Shown here piece after piece: positions 24,406 to 34,317 of a stretch of DNA of 64,000 bases. The notes beneath the pieces were generated by a model that was given only the letters and a program-made list of their open reading frames with translations, was not told the DNA's origin and made no database searches. The position numbers and the translations under genes were made by a program. Within the stretch, counting starts at the first letter, position 1. Each line of letters starts with the position of its first letter. Location of the stretch: positions 1,439,273 through 1,503,272 of the forward strand of contig CM020510.1 of the NCBI GenBank assembly GCA_009823395.1, given 5' to 3'. The DNA is from Thamnaconus septentrionalis. Taxonomy: Eukaryota; Chordata; Actinopteri; Tetraodontiformes; Monacanthidae.

Positions 24406-27400
24406 ATGGCGTCAGACCCGCCTGTACTGACTGAGCAGCAGGAGCTTCAGAGGAGAGCCAATCAAGTGACAGATGAGGTGAGTGGTCTGAAACACTGCGT
24501 GGTGTCGTGATGGCCATCAGCTTCTGACCAGCATGATGTTGGAAGCTGCTGAAGAGAGGGTAATAGAACTCTCATCCATGCTCCTGGGTGTCTTTCAAAT
24601 TAGAGATCATGTGACACATTATTGGATGAGATTACAGTACTACCCGAAAAATGAGAATATCCCGTAAAAGTTGTTTGATTTTGGCAATTTAACATAAAAG
24701 ATGAAAGCAACAAATTTTATTGAGCCATTCCACGCAAATTGACATCTCAAGCAGTTCCTTGTTGTCACTTTGCTGATTAAGATTTTCATAAAGATTTGAC
24801 TTTATTTAATATTCAAATTTTCTGAATTTTTGAATTTGACTTTTTTTTTTTTTTTTTTTTTAAGCTGCAAGACCTGATCAGCAAAATCCAAAGAAATAAA
24901 AACTTGAAATATATTCATTTGCATATTATTCCTTTATATAATATGTCACATTCACCTTTTAAGTTGAATTGCAGAAATACAACAACCTTTTCAGGATATT
25001 CTAATTTTCTGGGTAGTAGCTGTAGAGTAGGGCGGGGGAGGGGCGGGGGTTGTAGAGACCACAGGGCAGAGCAGCGTGTCTGACAGCCTGGCTCACCATA
25101 GAGACAGTCGGTCTCCCAGTGCAACAAACCTGCAGCAAACCTGCAGCAAAGCATCACACACGGATGAGGTGATACACTCAGTGTGTGCTGCAGCTTTATT
25201 GCACGTGTGCACACACACACACACACACACACTACATGGGGGTGTGAGCACTACTCTAGGTCAACGCCGTTTGCCATCTCATCATCTACGTGGTGGTGGG
25301 GGTGGGGGTGGGGGTAGGGGGGCACCACTCGATGTTCACACCACAAACAAAGAGCCATGCGCGTCTCACAGTGAGGAGACGGACAGCAAGGCCGCTTTCA
25401 TCCACGTGCCAGTGCAGAGTGATCATCACTGCTGACTGGCAGCTCAGCTGAAGCGGGCCAGCTTTGACCTTTGACCTTTGACCTGAGAGATAAAGCCCAG
25501 GAGGGACCGTCAAGTCGTCATTGTGAACTCTGTCTACTACATTGACTGTGGCTTCTAGCTCAGGCATGGGCAAACTATGGCCCCGGGGCCCACATGCGCC
25601 CCATTAAGCTTTGAAATCCGGCCCGCTGCACTGGAAGAAACGATATTAAGAGTCAGGCAGTCATCAAACAGCTGCATCTCCTCCATGGTTGCAGTGTTTT
25701 CAGAGTCATTTCAATAAAGAGCTGAACCCCTGGTGGTTCTGGGTGGTTCTGGGTGGTTCTGGATGGTTCTAGGAGGTTCTAAGAGCTAAACACCATGGTG
25801 GGTGTTTAGCTTTGCTTTGCTTCATTTTCCATTGACATTCCAGCAACATGTTTTCTCCATAATATCCCAGGATAGATTGTTTCCTCCTGTGAGGTGGCTC
25901 ACATTCACACTGTGTGTATGAAATAAAATGAAGCTTGCAAAATAACCAAATGAAGATGTCTTGTCTTCCAGTCCCTGGAGAGCACCAGGCGTATGATGCA
26001 GCTGGTTGAGGAGGTAAACACACTGATATACACACTAATATACACACTACTACTACTACAGTATAACATTAGAACCAGCTACGCTCTCTCTGCTGCCTCA
26101 TTTATTCTGATTTTTTTTCCCCTCTGCTTCTGTTGGCAGAGTAAAGATGCTGGAATCAGAGCTTTGGTCATGCTGGATGAACAAGGAGGTAATCAGTCAT
26201 CTTCCTTTAGACCAGTGCTTCTCAGACTTTCTCTGTCAGGCCGTACTTTGGAGAAAAAAGATCTCCCTGTTTTCAAGGCTGTTATAGAAACAACATTAAA
26301 AAAAAAATTAACATTCCTCTCACCAGTTTTAGTCATTTGTGTTGTGCAAATAACTTTTAACATTCATTTCACTTTTCTCTCGGTCATCGCAAACCCCGCC
26401 ACGCCTCCCCAGACTTGACTCTGCGGCCCCCTGGGGGGCCTCCACCCACTGTTTAGGACACAATAAGAGCCTTTGTGTTGGTTTAACAACAGGGACACAT
26501 GGGTGTATTGGCCTGAACATCACCTGCTTTCTGGTTTGCATCGTGGGAATGCATTGAAATATTATTTAAGATAATGGACATAATAGACATTTCCAACTTT
26601 TTGCTGTTTGTGGGACTAAATTTGAATAATCGTAAACCTCTTACCTCAGAATAAAAACACACGATTGCCATGCGGTCAGCATTAGGGGGCGCTGCCAGTA
26701 TGTTGCCTTCACCACCCGCCACCCAAACCAACCTGTTCCTCACAGAGCAGTTGGAGCGAATTGAGGAAGGAATGGACTCCATCAACAAGGACATGAGAGA
26801 AGCAGAGAAGAATCTGACAGACATGGCCCAGTGCTGTGGCCTGTGTATCTGGCCAATCAGGAAGTAGGTGTAGTTTAGGACGGACGCACACTAGTGCCCA
26901 GTTCTGTTCAAGGAGGGAAAAAAAAACATCAATGATGTGATAGTGTAATACAGCGAGAGCCACGACTGAGAGCTGAGACACACGGCTTCACAATAAAGGT
27001 CTTTTAATCTGAGCTTTGAATTGGTTTGTTTAAGAAGAGACGGCTTAAAGCAGCTGTAGTTATTGAAACGTATGATATAAAAGGATTTTAAATGCATGCA
27101 ATGTACTTTTTTTTTTAACATTTTATGAATGGAAGCCATGTGAATGTTTCCATCACAGGGATTTTCCCAAGAGGATAATTTTGCAAATGAACATAGACCC
27201 AATACACTGGATCATTATAATGTGATACTCAAAATATTATGACATGAGTACTCAAAGCATGACATTGCATCATTGTAAGTGTGATGCTTAAAATATGATA
27301 ATTGGATGTATATTTCATCAAACTCCACCCAACCTCTGTATAAAACAGCCAAACACTGTGTGAAGCTGAGCTGGGCACTAAGTCACTACCATATATACAG

Positions 27401-30400
27401 TGTGAGCAGCTTCCCATAGCTCATTGTGTAGTTTGGCAGAGCAGTAGTTTATTCAGAGAGGCTTCTTTATTGTTGTTTTTCATCAGTTGCTTGGTGGCTG
27501 GGTTCAACGGGCACCGTTGGGCTTTTGGGTGGTAGCGGGTGTTTATTTATTTTTTTCTTTTTGTTTTCCTCTCCTCCTTCACCTCCTCCTCCTCCTCCTC
27601 CTCTTTGTCGTCCTCCTTCTCTAATAGAGCAGTTGGAGCGTATAGAGGAGGGTTTGGATCAGATCAACTCTGATATGAAGGAGGCAGAGAAAAACCTGAC
27701 TGACCTGGGCAAGTGCTGTGGGCTCTGCGCCTGTGATAAGTATGTAGCCCAGACTTGGTATTGCAATGCAATGCAGGTTTAACACCTTGTTTGTTACTTT
27801 GATTTTCTTACTTTGGCTCCTTGCTTTGCTGCCGTTCCACCAATGGAACACTCATGTATCCATAAAGAGAGGGTCCAATAATAAAAATACGCCAGTTTTT
27901 CTGGGGTCACATTTAAAGGAACACCTTGTCAAAAAAAACAACAACAACATATTGCCCCTCCCCCTCTTCTCTCCCATAGGCTGAAAGCCTTTGAGGAGAG
28001 CGGAGCCTACAAGGCAGTTTGGGGCGGAGCCTCAGATCAGGATGGCGTCGTCTCCAATCAACCGCCATCGTCCCGTGTGGTGGATGAGAGGGAGGTGATG
28101 ATCATGAGCGGAGGGTATATACGCAGGTACGACCAGGGATCAGGGCATGACGGAAGAGAGTGGGGTGAGACTGAAGGGTGGCTGTTTAGGGAATAGTGAC
28201 ACAGAAGTACTGAGTTTTTGAAGCTTATGGTTATGAGTTTAAATATGCAAAAAGAGCAGGTATACATGATCATGTGGTCTTGGTTTTATGGCATTAATGC
28301 AGTAATTAGTGCAGCATTACCCAACCAAGACTATTTGAGCTATATATAACATTTCTGTATTGAAGAAGTCTTTGAATATTTCAGTGCGCTATGAATCTGG
28401 ATTGAGTAGGATTAACTTTCACCTTTAGATGAAATGGAAACCCAAGAAAGTAGAAGGGTAGAAGGATTGAGTTAGGCCAACTGGACTTGTTTTGTGATCT
28501 TGAAGACGTTTCGCCTCTCATCCAAGGGGCTTCTTCAGTTCTGTGCCCCCCAAGTCCAGTTGCCCCAACTCAACCCTTCCACCTCAAGATGACCTGGATG
28601 ACTGAGAACCTTCACAGCCATGGCAGTATTGTAATTTGTTGAGAGGGAAGAGCAAACACAGAGAAAGCAGCCTGTACAAACTGTGAAGGTCTGCAACGTC
28701 TGCATCCTTGGCCGAGATAAACAGCTGTTGATCCAACTCAGCAGCCCGCAGAGTAAAATACCAACTGGGTTACCACCGTCGCCAGCGCAAGCCAGCAGGG
28801 CCGAAGGCAAGAGCTGTGCCAGGAAGCAGTATTTGACTTCACTGGCTTCTGCAGTAAGTGAGGATAGGATATCAAAATTCTGTTTACTTTACTGCTTTTA
28901 TTTGTTTGGTGAAACTGACTCACCTCGTATATTTTCCTGGACTCATCTAAAGTCTTCCAGATCATTAGTTCCGAAGACAAAGAAACGACACCCGAGCACG
29001 TTTGGATCCGAGCACAGCACTTCCTTTAATAAAGAGAGGCAGCTGTTGCTTTGTTTCCTTTGCTTTTTTTTCAGAACAGACCGAGATGTAAAACGAGCAG
29101 TCATCATTTGGACAGCTGGCCAAACACAGATCATTGTTGCAACCCTCACGTACTTTGCTCTGCTGTCTGACAGGGTGACTGATGACGCCCGCGAGGACGA
29201 AATGGAGGAGAACCTGGCCCACGTGGGCAGCATCGTTGGCAACCTGAAGAGCATGGCCCTGGACATGGGGAATGAGATCGACACACAGAATGTTCAGATT
29301 GAGCGTGTGCAGGGCAAGGTACGCTGAAATGTGAAACTGAAACTGCACCCAGTTGTATTAAATTTCAACTGCTACCTTCCCACCTTCATATGGCAGCCGC
29401 GCCAGTCTTTACACTCCTGAAGTATCAGTACAGTTGTCTGATGATTGTGCTTTTGTTTTATTTGATTTGATTTGCACGGCTCGGATCTTGTGTGGCTCTG
29501 TGGCGCAATGGATAGCGCATTGGACTTCTAGTTGATCAAGGAAGAGATTCAAAGGTTGTGGGTTCGAGTCCCACCAGAGTCGTCTTTTGGAGGCACTGAA
29601 CAATCAACACACGTTGGCACAATGAGATATCCTGATATCAAATGTAAAATACACTAAGGTGCAGTGGCTCTGTGGCACAATGGATAGCGCATTGGACTTC
29701 TAGCTAGTAAAAGAAGAGATTCAAAGGTTGTGGGTTCGAGTCCCACCAGAGTCGTCTTTTACAGCAACTGAAAACACAAACACAACTTTTGGCACAATGA
29801 GATATCCTGTTGTTTAATTGATTCAATGTCATTTGCATCCAGTCTGTGTGGCTCTGTGGCGCAATGGATAGCGCATTGGACTTCTAGCTGGTCAGGGAGG
29901 CCATTCAAAGGTTGTGGGTTCGAGTCCCACCAGAGTCGTCTTTTGGAGGCACTGAACAATCAACACATGTTGGCACAATGAGATATCCTGATATAAAATG
30001 TAATATACACTAAGGTGCAGTGGCTCTGTGGCACAATGGATAGCGCATTGGACTTCTAGCTGGTAAAAGAAGAGATTCAAAGGTTGTGGGTTCGAGTCCC
30101 ACCAGAGTCATCCTTTAGAACCACTGAACAACCAAAAGTGAAAACTGGCACAATGAGATATTGTGTTGTTTGTTTAATTCAATGTAATTTGCATCCAGTC
30201 TGATGGTCAGGTTGTGGGTTCGAGTCCCACCAGAGTCGTCTTTTGCAGCAACTGAAAACACAAACACAACTTTTGGCACAATGAGATATCCTGTTGTTTA
30301 ATTGATTCAATGTCATTTGCATCAGGCTGTGTGGCTCTGTGGCACAATGGATAGCGCATTGGACTTCTAGCTGTCAAAAGAAGAGATTCAAAGGTTGTGG

Positions 30401-31340
30401 GTTCGAGTCCCACCAGAGTCATCCTTTAGAACCACTGAACAACCAAAGTGAAAACTGGCACAAGGAGATATCCTGTTGTTTAATTGATTCAATGTCATTT
30501 GCACTCAGTCTGTGTGGCTCTGTGGCACAATAGATAGCACATAGGATTTCTAGTTGATCAAGGAAGTGATTCAAAGGTTGTGGGTTCAAATCCACCAGTA
30601 CTACTAAATAGATAACAGTTACGACAGATTAAATGGATTAGAGTTCAAACATACTGAAAATGTGCATGAAACTTTGGTGGAGAGTTGTGTTTTGGATTTT
30701 CATTGTGTTTGTGTTATTGCACACTTCACATATATACACCTCTGCATTAGGGTGAGAAAGTAATTTTAGGAATATAAGGTGGCAAGAAGGCGATAATATA
30801 GTTTCTCAATCATCTTCCGGCTAAAATGTTTGGTTATCATAGCCACTTGTGTGAGTGTGTGCGGTTCTTTGGCGTAATGGATTGTGCACTAAACTTCTAG
30901 CAGGCATAGAACAACAATTCAAAGGTTGTGAGTTCAAGTCCCACCAGAGTCACCTTTTAAAAGCATTTAACAATCAACACGCACGTTGACACAATCAGGT
31001 AACCTGTTGTTTCCTGTGCCAAAGACATTTAAACCAATTTAAAGTGGGGATTAACTAAGCTAAGAATAGTAAAATTAAAACATATTATTGAGAAAATGAT
31101 GTAACAATGGTTTTGAAAAGGCATCAGTCATCAGTAACATTCCCCGAACCCTTTAGGATTTCCTCGGATTCTAGCACAGACGCACATCTTGCAGCTCTGC
31201 TTCATTTTTTTTTGAAATGCTAGACAATGCAGTCAGAGGCTCCTCACTAACGTGCACTTTTCCTCTTGGCGCAGGCTATTCTCAACGTGTCCCGCATTGA
31301 CGCTGCCAACCAGAAGGCCAACAACCTCATGAAGAGATAA
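24406..31340 (+). CDS. snap23: SNAP-23 (SNAP-25 family Qbc-SNARE) with two alternative exon 5 copies
   Basis: Coding exons: 24406-24477, 25972-26013, 26140-26188, then either 26746-26863 or 27628-27739, then 27980-28126, 29174-29318, 31275-31340. All borders are AG..GT and phases fit. The first SNARE helix reads '[11 protein letters not shown]', '[14 protein letters not shown]', '[16 protein letters not shown]', 'EQLERIEEG'. A cysteine cluster follows (the palmitoylation site that anchors the protein to the plasma membrane), then a linker, then the second SNARE helix '[20 protein letters not shown]', '[14 protein letters not shown]', '[15 protein letters not shown]'. The family joins a syntaxin and a VAMP into the fusion complex. 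'ESGAYK' and 'MEENL..VGSI.GNLK' point to SNAP23 rather than SNAP25, and linkage to tmem87a agrees. Confidence 0.92.
24640..25022. mobile_element. MITE with 'GTACTACCC(A)GAAAATTAGAATATCC' terminal inverted repeats
   Basis: Left end 'gtactacccgaaaaatgaga' + 'atatcccg'; right end is the inverse, 'caggatattctaattttctg' + 'ggtagta'. About 380 bp, no coding capacity, in snap23 intron 2. A second copy in the opposite orientation lies at 62858-63232 and shares inner words such as 'ggaataatatgcaaat' and 'ggaactgcttgagatgtcaa' (inverted here). Confidence 0.75.
25560..25640 (+). mobile_element. hAT-like repeat fragment
   Basis: 'caggcatgggcaaactatgg' followed by 'ggcccgctgcactgg' fits the common vertebrate 'gggcaaact..ggcccgc' repeat. 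Short and degraded. Confidence 0.4.
25730..25905. repeat. Dispersed repeat shared with 58180-58390
   Basis: Both places hold 'gatggttctag' / 'ggttctaagagctaa' repeats, then 'cttcattttccattgacatt', then 'agcaacatgttttctccata' + 'atatccca' and 'tagattgtt'. Two copies of one uncharacterised interspersed family about 32 kb apart. Confidence 0.65.
26205..26455 (+). mobile_element. hAT-like MITE remnant ('..CAGTGCTTCTCAGACTTTC')
   Basis: Starts with 'accagtgcttctcagacttt' and ends with 'ctgcggccccctggggggcc' + 'tcc', the usual start and end words of a common vertebrate MITE type. In snap23 intron 4. Confidence 0.45.
26746..26863 (+). CDS. snap23: snap23 alternative exon 5, first copy (118 nt)
   Basis: Enters in phase 1 ('AG CAG TTG GAG') and leaves in phase 2 ('AGG AA|GTAGGT'). 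It encodes the end of SNARE helix 1 ('[20 protein letters not shown]') and the cysteine patch '[11 protein letters not shown]' with three cysteines. It has the 118-nt length I recall for SNAP25 exon 5. It cannot be joined to the second copy without shifting the frame. Confidence 0.88.
27628..27739 (+). CDS. snap23: snap23 alternative exon 5, second copy (112 nt)
   Basis: Same entry phase and exit phase as the first copy ('GAT AA|GTATGT'). It encodes '[20 protein letters not shown]' and the patch 'CCGLCACDK' with four cysteines, two residues shorter. The acceptor follows a strong CTC-rich tract at about 27568-27627. Confidence 0.88.
28470..28575. repeat. Short interspersed repeat with inverted ends
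   Basis: 'caactggactt' at about 28479 and 'aagtccagttg' at about 28551 flank 'gaagacgtttcgcctctcat' + 'ccaaggggcttcttcag', a word met often in fish introns. Its family is not certain to me. Confidence 0.45.
29494..29582 (+). tRNA. tRNA-Arg(TCT), intron-containing, copy 1
   Basis: The acceptor stem GGCTCTG pairs with CAGAGTC. The A box 'tggcgcaatgg' and B box 'ggttcgagtcc' are intact. Anticodon loop CTTCTAA carries anticodon TCT and is split after A37 by a 16-nt intron. The mature length is 73 nt and the D stem pairs fully (GCGC/GCGC). It lies in the next-to-last intron of snap23, on the same strand. Confidence 0.92.
29666..29754 (+). tRNA. tRNA-Arg(TCT), intron-containing, copy 2 (D-stem variant)
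   Basis: Same layout as copy 1, with a different intron ('gctagtaaaagaagag'). D-stem GCGC has changed to GCAC, leaving one A-C mismatch. The rest, including anticodon and T arm, is intact. Confidence 0.85.
29850..29938 (+). tRNA. tRNA-Arg(TCT), intron-containing, copy 3
   Basis: Intact stems, D stem fully paired as in copy 1. The intron reads 'gctggtcagggaggcc'. It starts exactly 356 bases after copy 1. Confidence 0.9.
30022..30110 (+). tRNA. tRNA-Arg(TCT), intron-containing, copy 4 (D-stem variant)
   Basis: GCAC D-stem variant as in copy 2, and exactly 356 bases after it. The discriminator base is A instead of G. Confidence 0.83.
30204..30238 (+). pseudogene. tRNA-Arg 3' fragment
   Basis: Only the end of the intron, the T arm and the acceptor 3' strand remain ('ggttgtgggttcgagtccca' and on). 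The 5' half is missing after a deletion, while the flanks match the other units. Confidence 0.8.
30333..30421 (+). tRNA. tRNA-Arg(TCT), intron-containing, copy 6 (D-stem variant)
   Basis: Full length with the GCAC D-stem mismatch and discriminator A, as in copy 4. The intron reads 'gctgtcaaaagaagag'. Confidence 0.82.
30516..30600 (+). pseudogene. Degenerate tRNA-Arg copy 7
   Basis: Starts like the others, but the D arm ('aatagatagcaca'), anticodon stem ('taggatttct') and T arm ('ggttcaaatccaccagta') have decayed. Confidence 0.75.
30863..30952 (+). pseudogene. Degenerate tRNA-Arg copy 8
   Basis: 'ggttctttggcgtaatggat' with anticodon TCT kept and T arm 'gagttcaagtcc'. Several stem mismatches suggest an old decayed copy at the right edge of the array. 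Confidence 0.7.
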
Positions 31341-31576
31341 TCAAAGTGCTCCGCCCATTCTTCCTTTCGCAGCTTCTCCCTTTGATTTGGTTTCTGTGTG
31401 GTTTCCCTCTTCTCACATGCAATGATGTCATTTTGTGATAGGGCGATGGTGTCTGAATGATGCTTGCTGTGCTTGCGTTGTCACACAATGCATTTGCTCC
31501 TTCTCTGGAAACCCCTGCAGTCACTGTGCACCAGCACTAGGGGCTTTAATGAGGCCTTGGGGGAATCTAGGCTCCT

Positions 31577-31607
<31 letters not shown>
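31577..31607 (+). repeat. (CAG)n in the snap23 3' UTR
   Basis: About ten CAG units, 240 bases after the stop codon and just before the AATAAA at 31619-31624. Confidence 0.9.
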
Positions 31608-31608
<1 letters not shown>

Positions 31609-31618
31609 GAGCACCGTC

Positions 31619-31624
31619 AATAAA
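31619..31624 (+). terminator. Candidate poly(A) signal of snap23
   Basis: AATAAA 279 bases after the stop codon, the nearest canonical signal. Confidence 0.5.
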
Positions 31625-32560
31625 ATATTAACGCCAAACAAATGTGGTTTTAGAAGGCTGAATTTGCGGAACCACAATAAGGGAAAAAAAACAAAACACT
31701 ATTGTTTATTTTGTAATGGCTCTTAAGTCAAAAGTGTCTCATTTCCCCCAAACTGCTGGATACCAAACCATGTGTGAACAATAAATGAGTCAAATCCTAA
31801 GGGAAGAGCCACTATTACAATCATATTGTCTTCTGCACACATCACTGTGGGAGACACAGCGGCTCCTCCACACCTCCGCAGGCAGTGAAACGCGTGTATT
31901 TCTGGGCCCTCTGCAGGTGGCTTTGGGTATTGCACAGAATAGGGAAACACGCATTTGCCTTTGAAAAACAGATTTCTGGCGACACCAAGCGGCTAAACAT
32001 GGAACATGCTCTACGGACCCCCACTGAAACCATGCAGTTTCACCACACACACACAAAATAAATAAATAAATAAAAATAAAAATCTCCAATGTTTCACTAT
32101 TTCCCCTTTTAAAATGATTCTTCATCCACACAACTGCTGCACATTTAAACAGCTCCGGCCCATTGAATGCTCGTTCGTGTTAAGTGTGACCGATTTGGTT
32201 TGTGTTAATACAGCCTTTATTGTCAACAGGCCTCACACACTAAACAGTACACAATTAGGATTGCGATTTACTTGTTGTGCAATGCCCCAGTGAGCATAGC
32301 CATAAATATCGCGTATGATTACGAATGGTTGTGGAGTACTGGCGTCAACCATGAGAGGGGGCGGTCCTATAAAGACAGGGATGTTTGTCAGTACTTCAAA
32401 TATGAAGAATATTCGCTCATTTCAGACAAAACTTGTTAATTCTGCGTCATTAAAAGCTAAAGTGTTCGCTGTGCTTGGATTTTGTGTATTGCTGTTGTGT
32501 GTTGCTGGCTTGAAAAAAAATTACGCATTCGGGAAAGAGGAGGAGGAGGAGGAGGAGGAG
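31625..32560. other. Intergenic stretch between snap23 and the next gene; nothing supported
   Basis: AT-rich, with an (AAAT)n run near 32056-32085. No exon with family similarity was seen on either strand. Confidence 0.5.
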
Positions 32561-33290
32561 GAGGAGCAGGGGGAGAATTGTTGCGCAGCGGAGTCTGCGC
32601 AGACGAGTTGTTCGCGTCACTGCGAACTTTCGGGAGAAGCAGCACACGCAGGAAGAAGGGGAGGGAGAGCGCAACGCCATTTTACTGGTAATTTTTTTTC
32701 TTTAAAAAAAAAATAAAAAAAATTCAACGGCTTTTGATAAAGCACGTGTACAATGCACGCCCCTTAAGAAACAGCAGGCTGCAGACGCAAAAAAAAAAAA
32801 AGCAGCGCCGGATGTCACATTTAATAACGTAACACCACTAAACGCGAAGATCGTAACACGGTGCCGCAGCTAGCGTGCAAAAATCGCGTCCTCCTCCTCC
32901 TCTTCTTCTTCTTCTTCCTCCTCCGCTGTTCGGCTTTCTTGCGTTCCGCGCGCCGCATTCAGGCGTCGCGTAGTGAACGCGCTTTTCGTGGGCAAAGAAA
33001 AAAAAAAAATAAATAAAAAAAAGCGGGATTGATGACAACCGCGACCGAACGATAGTCGCGTGTCTCTGTTTTCGCCGTTGGGCCGCACCGGCTCGCAAAG
33101 CGACATGGCGGAGTGGGACTGGAGCGAAGTGGAGGCTGCTGCTGCTGCTGCTGGTACGCGACAAAGACGAGGGGGAGTCGCAGCTGATTCGCCAAGAGGA
33201 ATCACGTGGTGTGAGGCGTTCACTGGCGTTTGGTCGAAAGAAATGCCTGTCGGTGCGAGCTGCACTTGCAGGGAAATTATACTGTAGAAT
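32560..33290 (+). promoter_or_regulatory. CG-rich region, likely promoter and 5' exon of the Myb/SANT-like gene
   Basis: CG-rich compared with its flanks, with frequent CpG at 32580-32660 and 32860-33130. It holds an ATG at 33104 that starts 'MAEWDWSEVE' plus alanines and meets a donor 'gctg|gtacgc' at 33152. This could be a 5' exon with a short upstream frame. It cannot continue in frame into 34318, because a TGA lies in frame just before that ATG. Promoter role is inferred. Confidence 0.4.
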
Positions 33291-34317
33291 GATGTTCTTA
33301 TGAGGGCGACAGCTTTCTGTTATATATATTCTCACATACATACATACAAAAACTGTTTTGTGTATACAGAACTAGTTTTAGTTTAGTTTTATGTACGTAA
33401 AACTAAAAAGCAACACATCCATTTTTTTTTTTGGACATGTTTAAAATAGTTTTTCTTCCCCATTTACCCGTTTTCACTCACACTGCACTTTTTTTTAAAA
33501 ATTATTTTATTTTATTTTATTTTGACAATTCTGTAACCATAAAATGAAAATATATCCCGGTGGCCTGCTGTGTTTTATTTAAATAATGCAAGAGAACAAA
33601 AAAAATATTTACATTGCACATTGGTCTTATTTAACTCTGAATTGAATATCTGAAAGGAATTTGTATTCTTATGTGGATGAGTGTAGAAGTCAAATGACTA
33701 CGAGACGTTAAATCCAACTCAAACCAGAAGGGGGCAGTCGCGTAAACGCTTCCAGTCCCCAAACTAAACTGTACCGCTGTTTATTTGTTTCCCCCCCCTT
33801 GTCGACTGTTAGTGGTTTTAGGTGGTGTGAGATCTCAAGACTTGTGACTAAGACAGTAAATATTTCTGTAAAAACATCGGCCATCCTAAATGTAACTAAT
33901 TTATTGATGGAAAATAGTGTTTGAAGGTGCCAAGCTAAACATGTCAACAGTTGCCTGTCCTACATGTGCGTATTTATTGCTGCCACCTAGTGTCGGAATG
34001 AGCGAAGCACCACTGCAATATAAAGAATAATTCAACAATCCATTCAATTATTTTCTATCTTTTATCTTTTTTTTTTGTGTGTGTGTGTGCTTACCTCTCT
34101 GTGTTTCCCCCTTATCTTTGAAGGGCGTTAGCCATTAGCCAGGTGCTATTACTCAGGTGCCATTAGCCAGGTGCCATTAGCCCAGGCTTGCAGGTGGGCC
34201 TGGATGAAAGAGTCTCCACGGGCAGGTCACATTGGACTCCAAGCTGAATTGTTGGGGGCCATCTGAGGAGGAGGAAGAGGAGGAAGAGGAGGAGAAGGTC
34301 AGGACAAGGGTCCAACC

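Noticed and set aside
28683..29327. 214-codon frame reading into the snap23 SNARE exon
   Set aside because: Read-through of intron sequence; the real exon begins at 29174 after 'ctgacag' and fits the phase of exon 6.
29409..30533. Repeated minus-strand frames ('[11 protein letters not shown]') in the tRNA array
   Set aside because: These are the antisense of tRNA B boxes and acceptor stems, not proteins.
33104..33151. Short coding start 'MAEWDWSEVE' plus alanines as the true N-terminus of the Myb/SANT-like protein
   Set aside because: No acceptor before 34318 allows in-frame joining, since a TGA stands in frame at 34264-34266. Kept only as a possible 5' exon.
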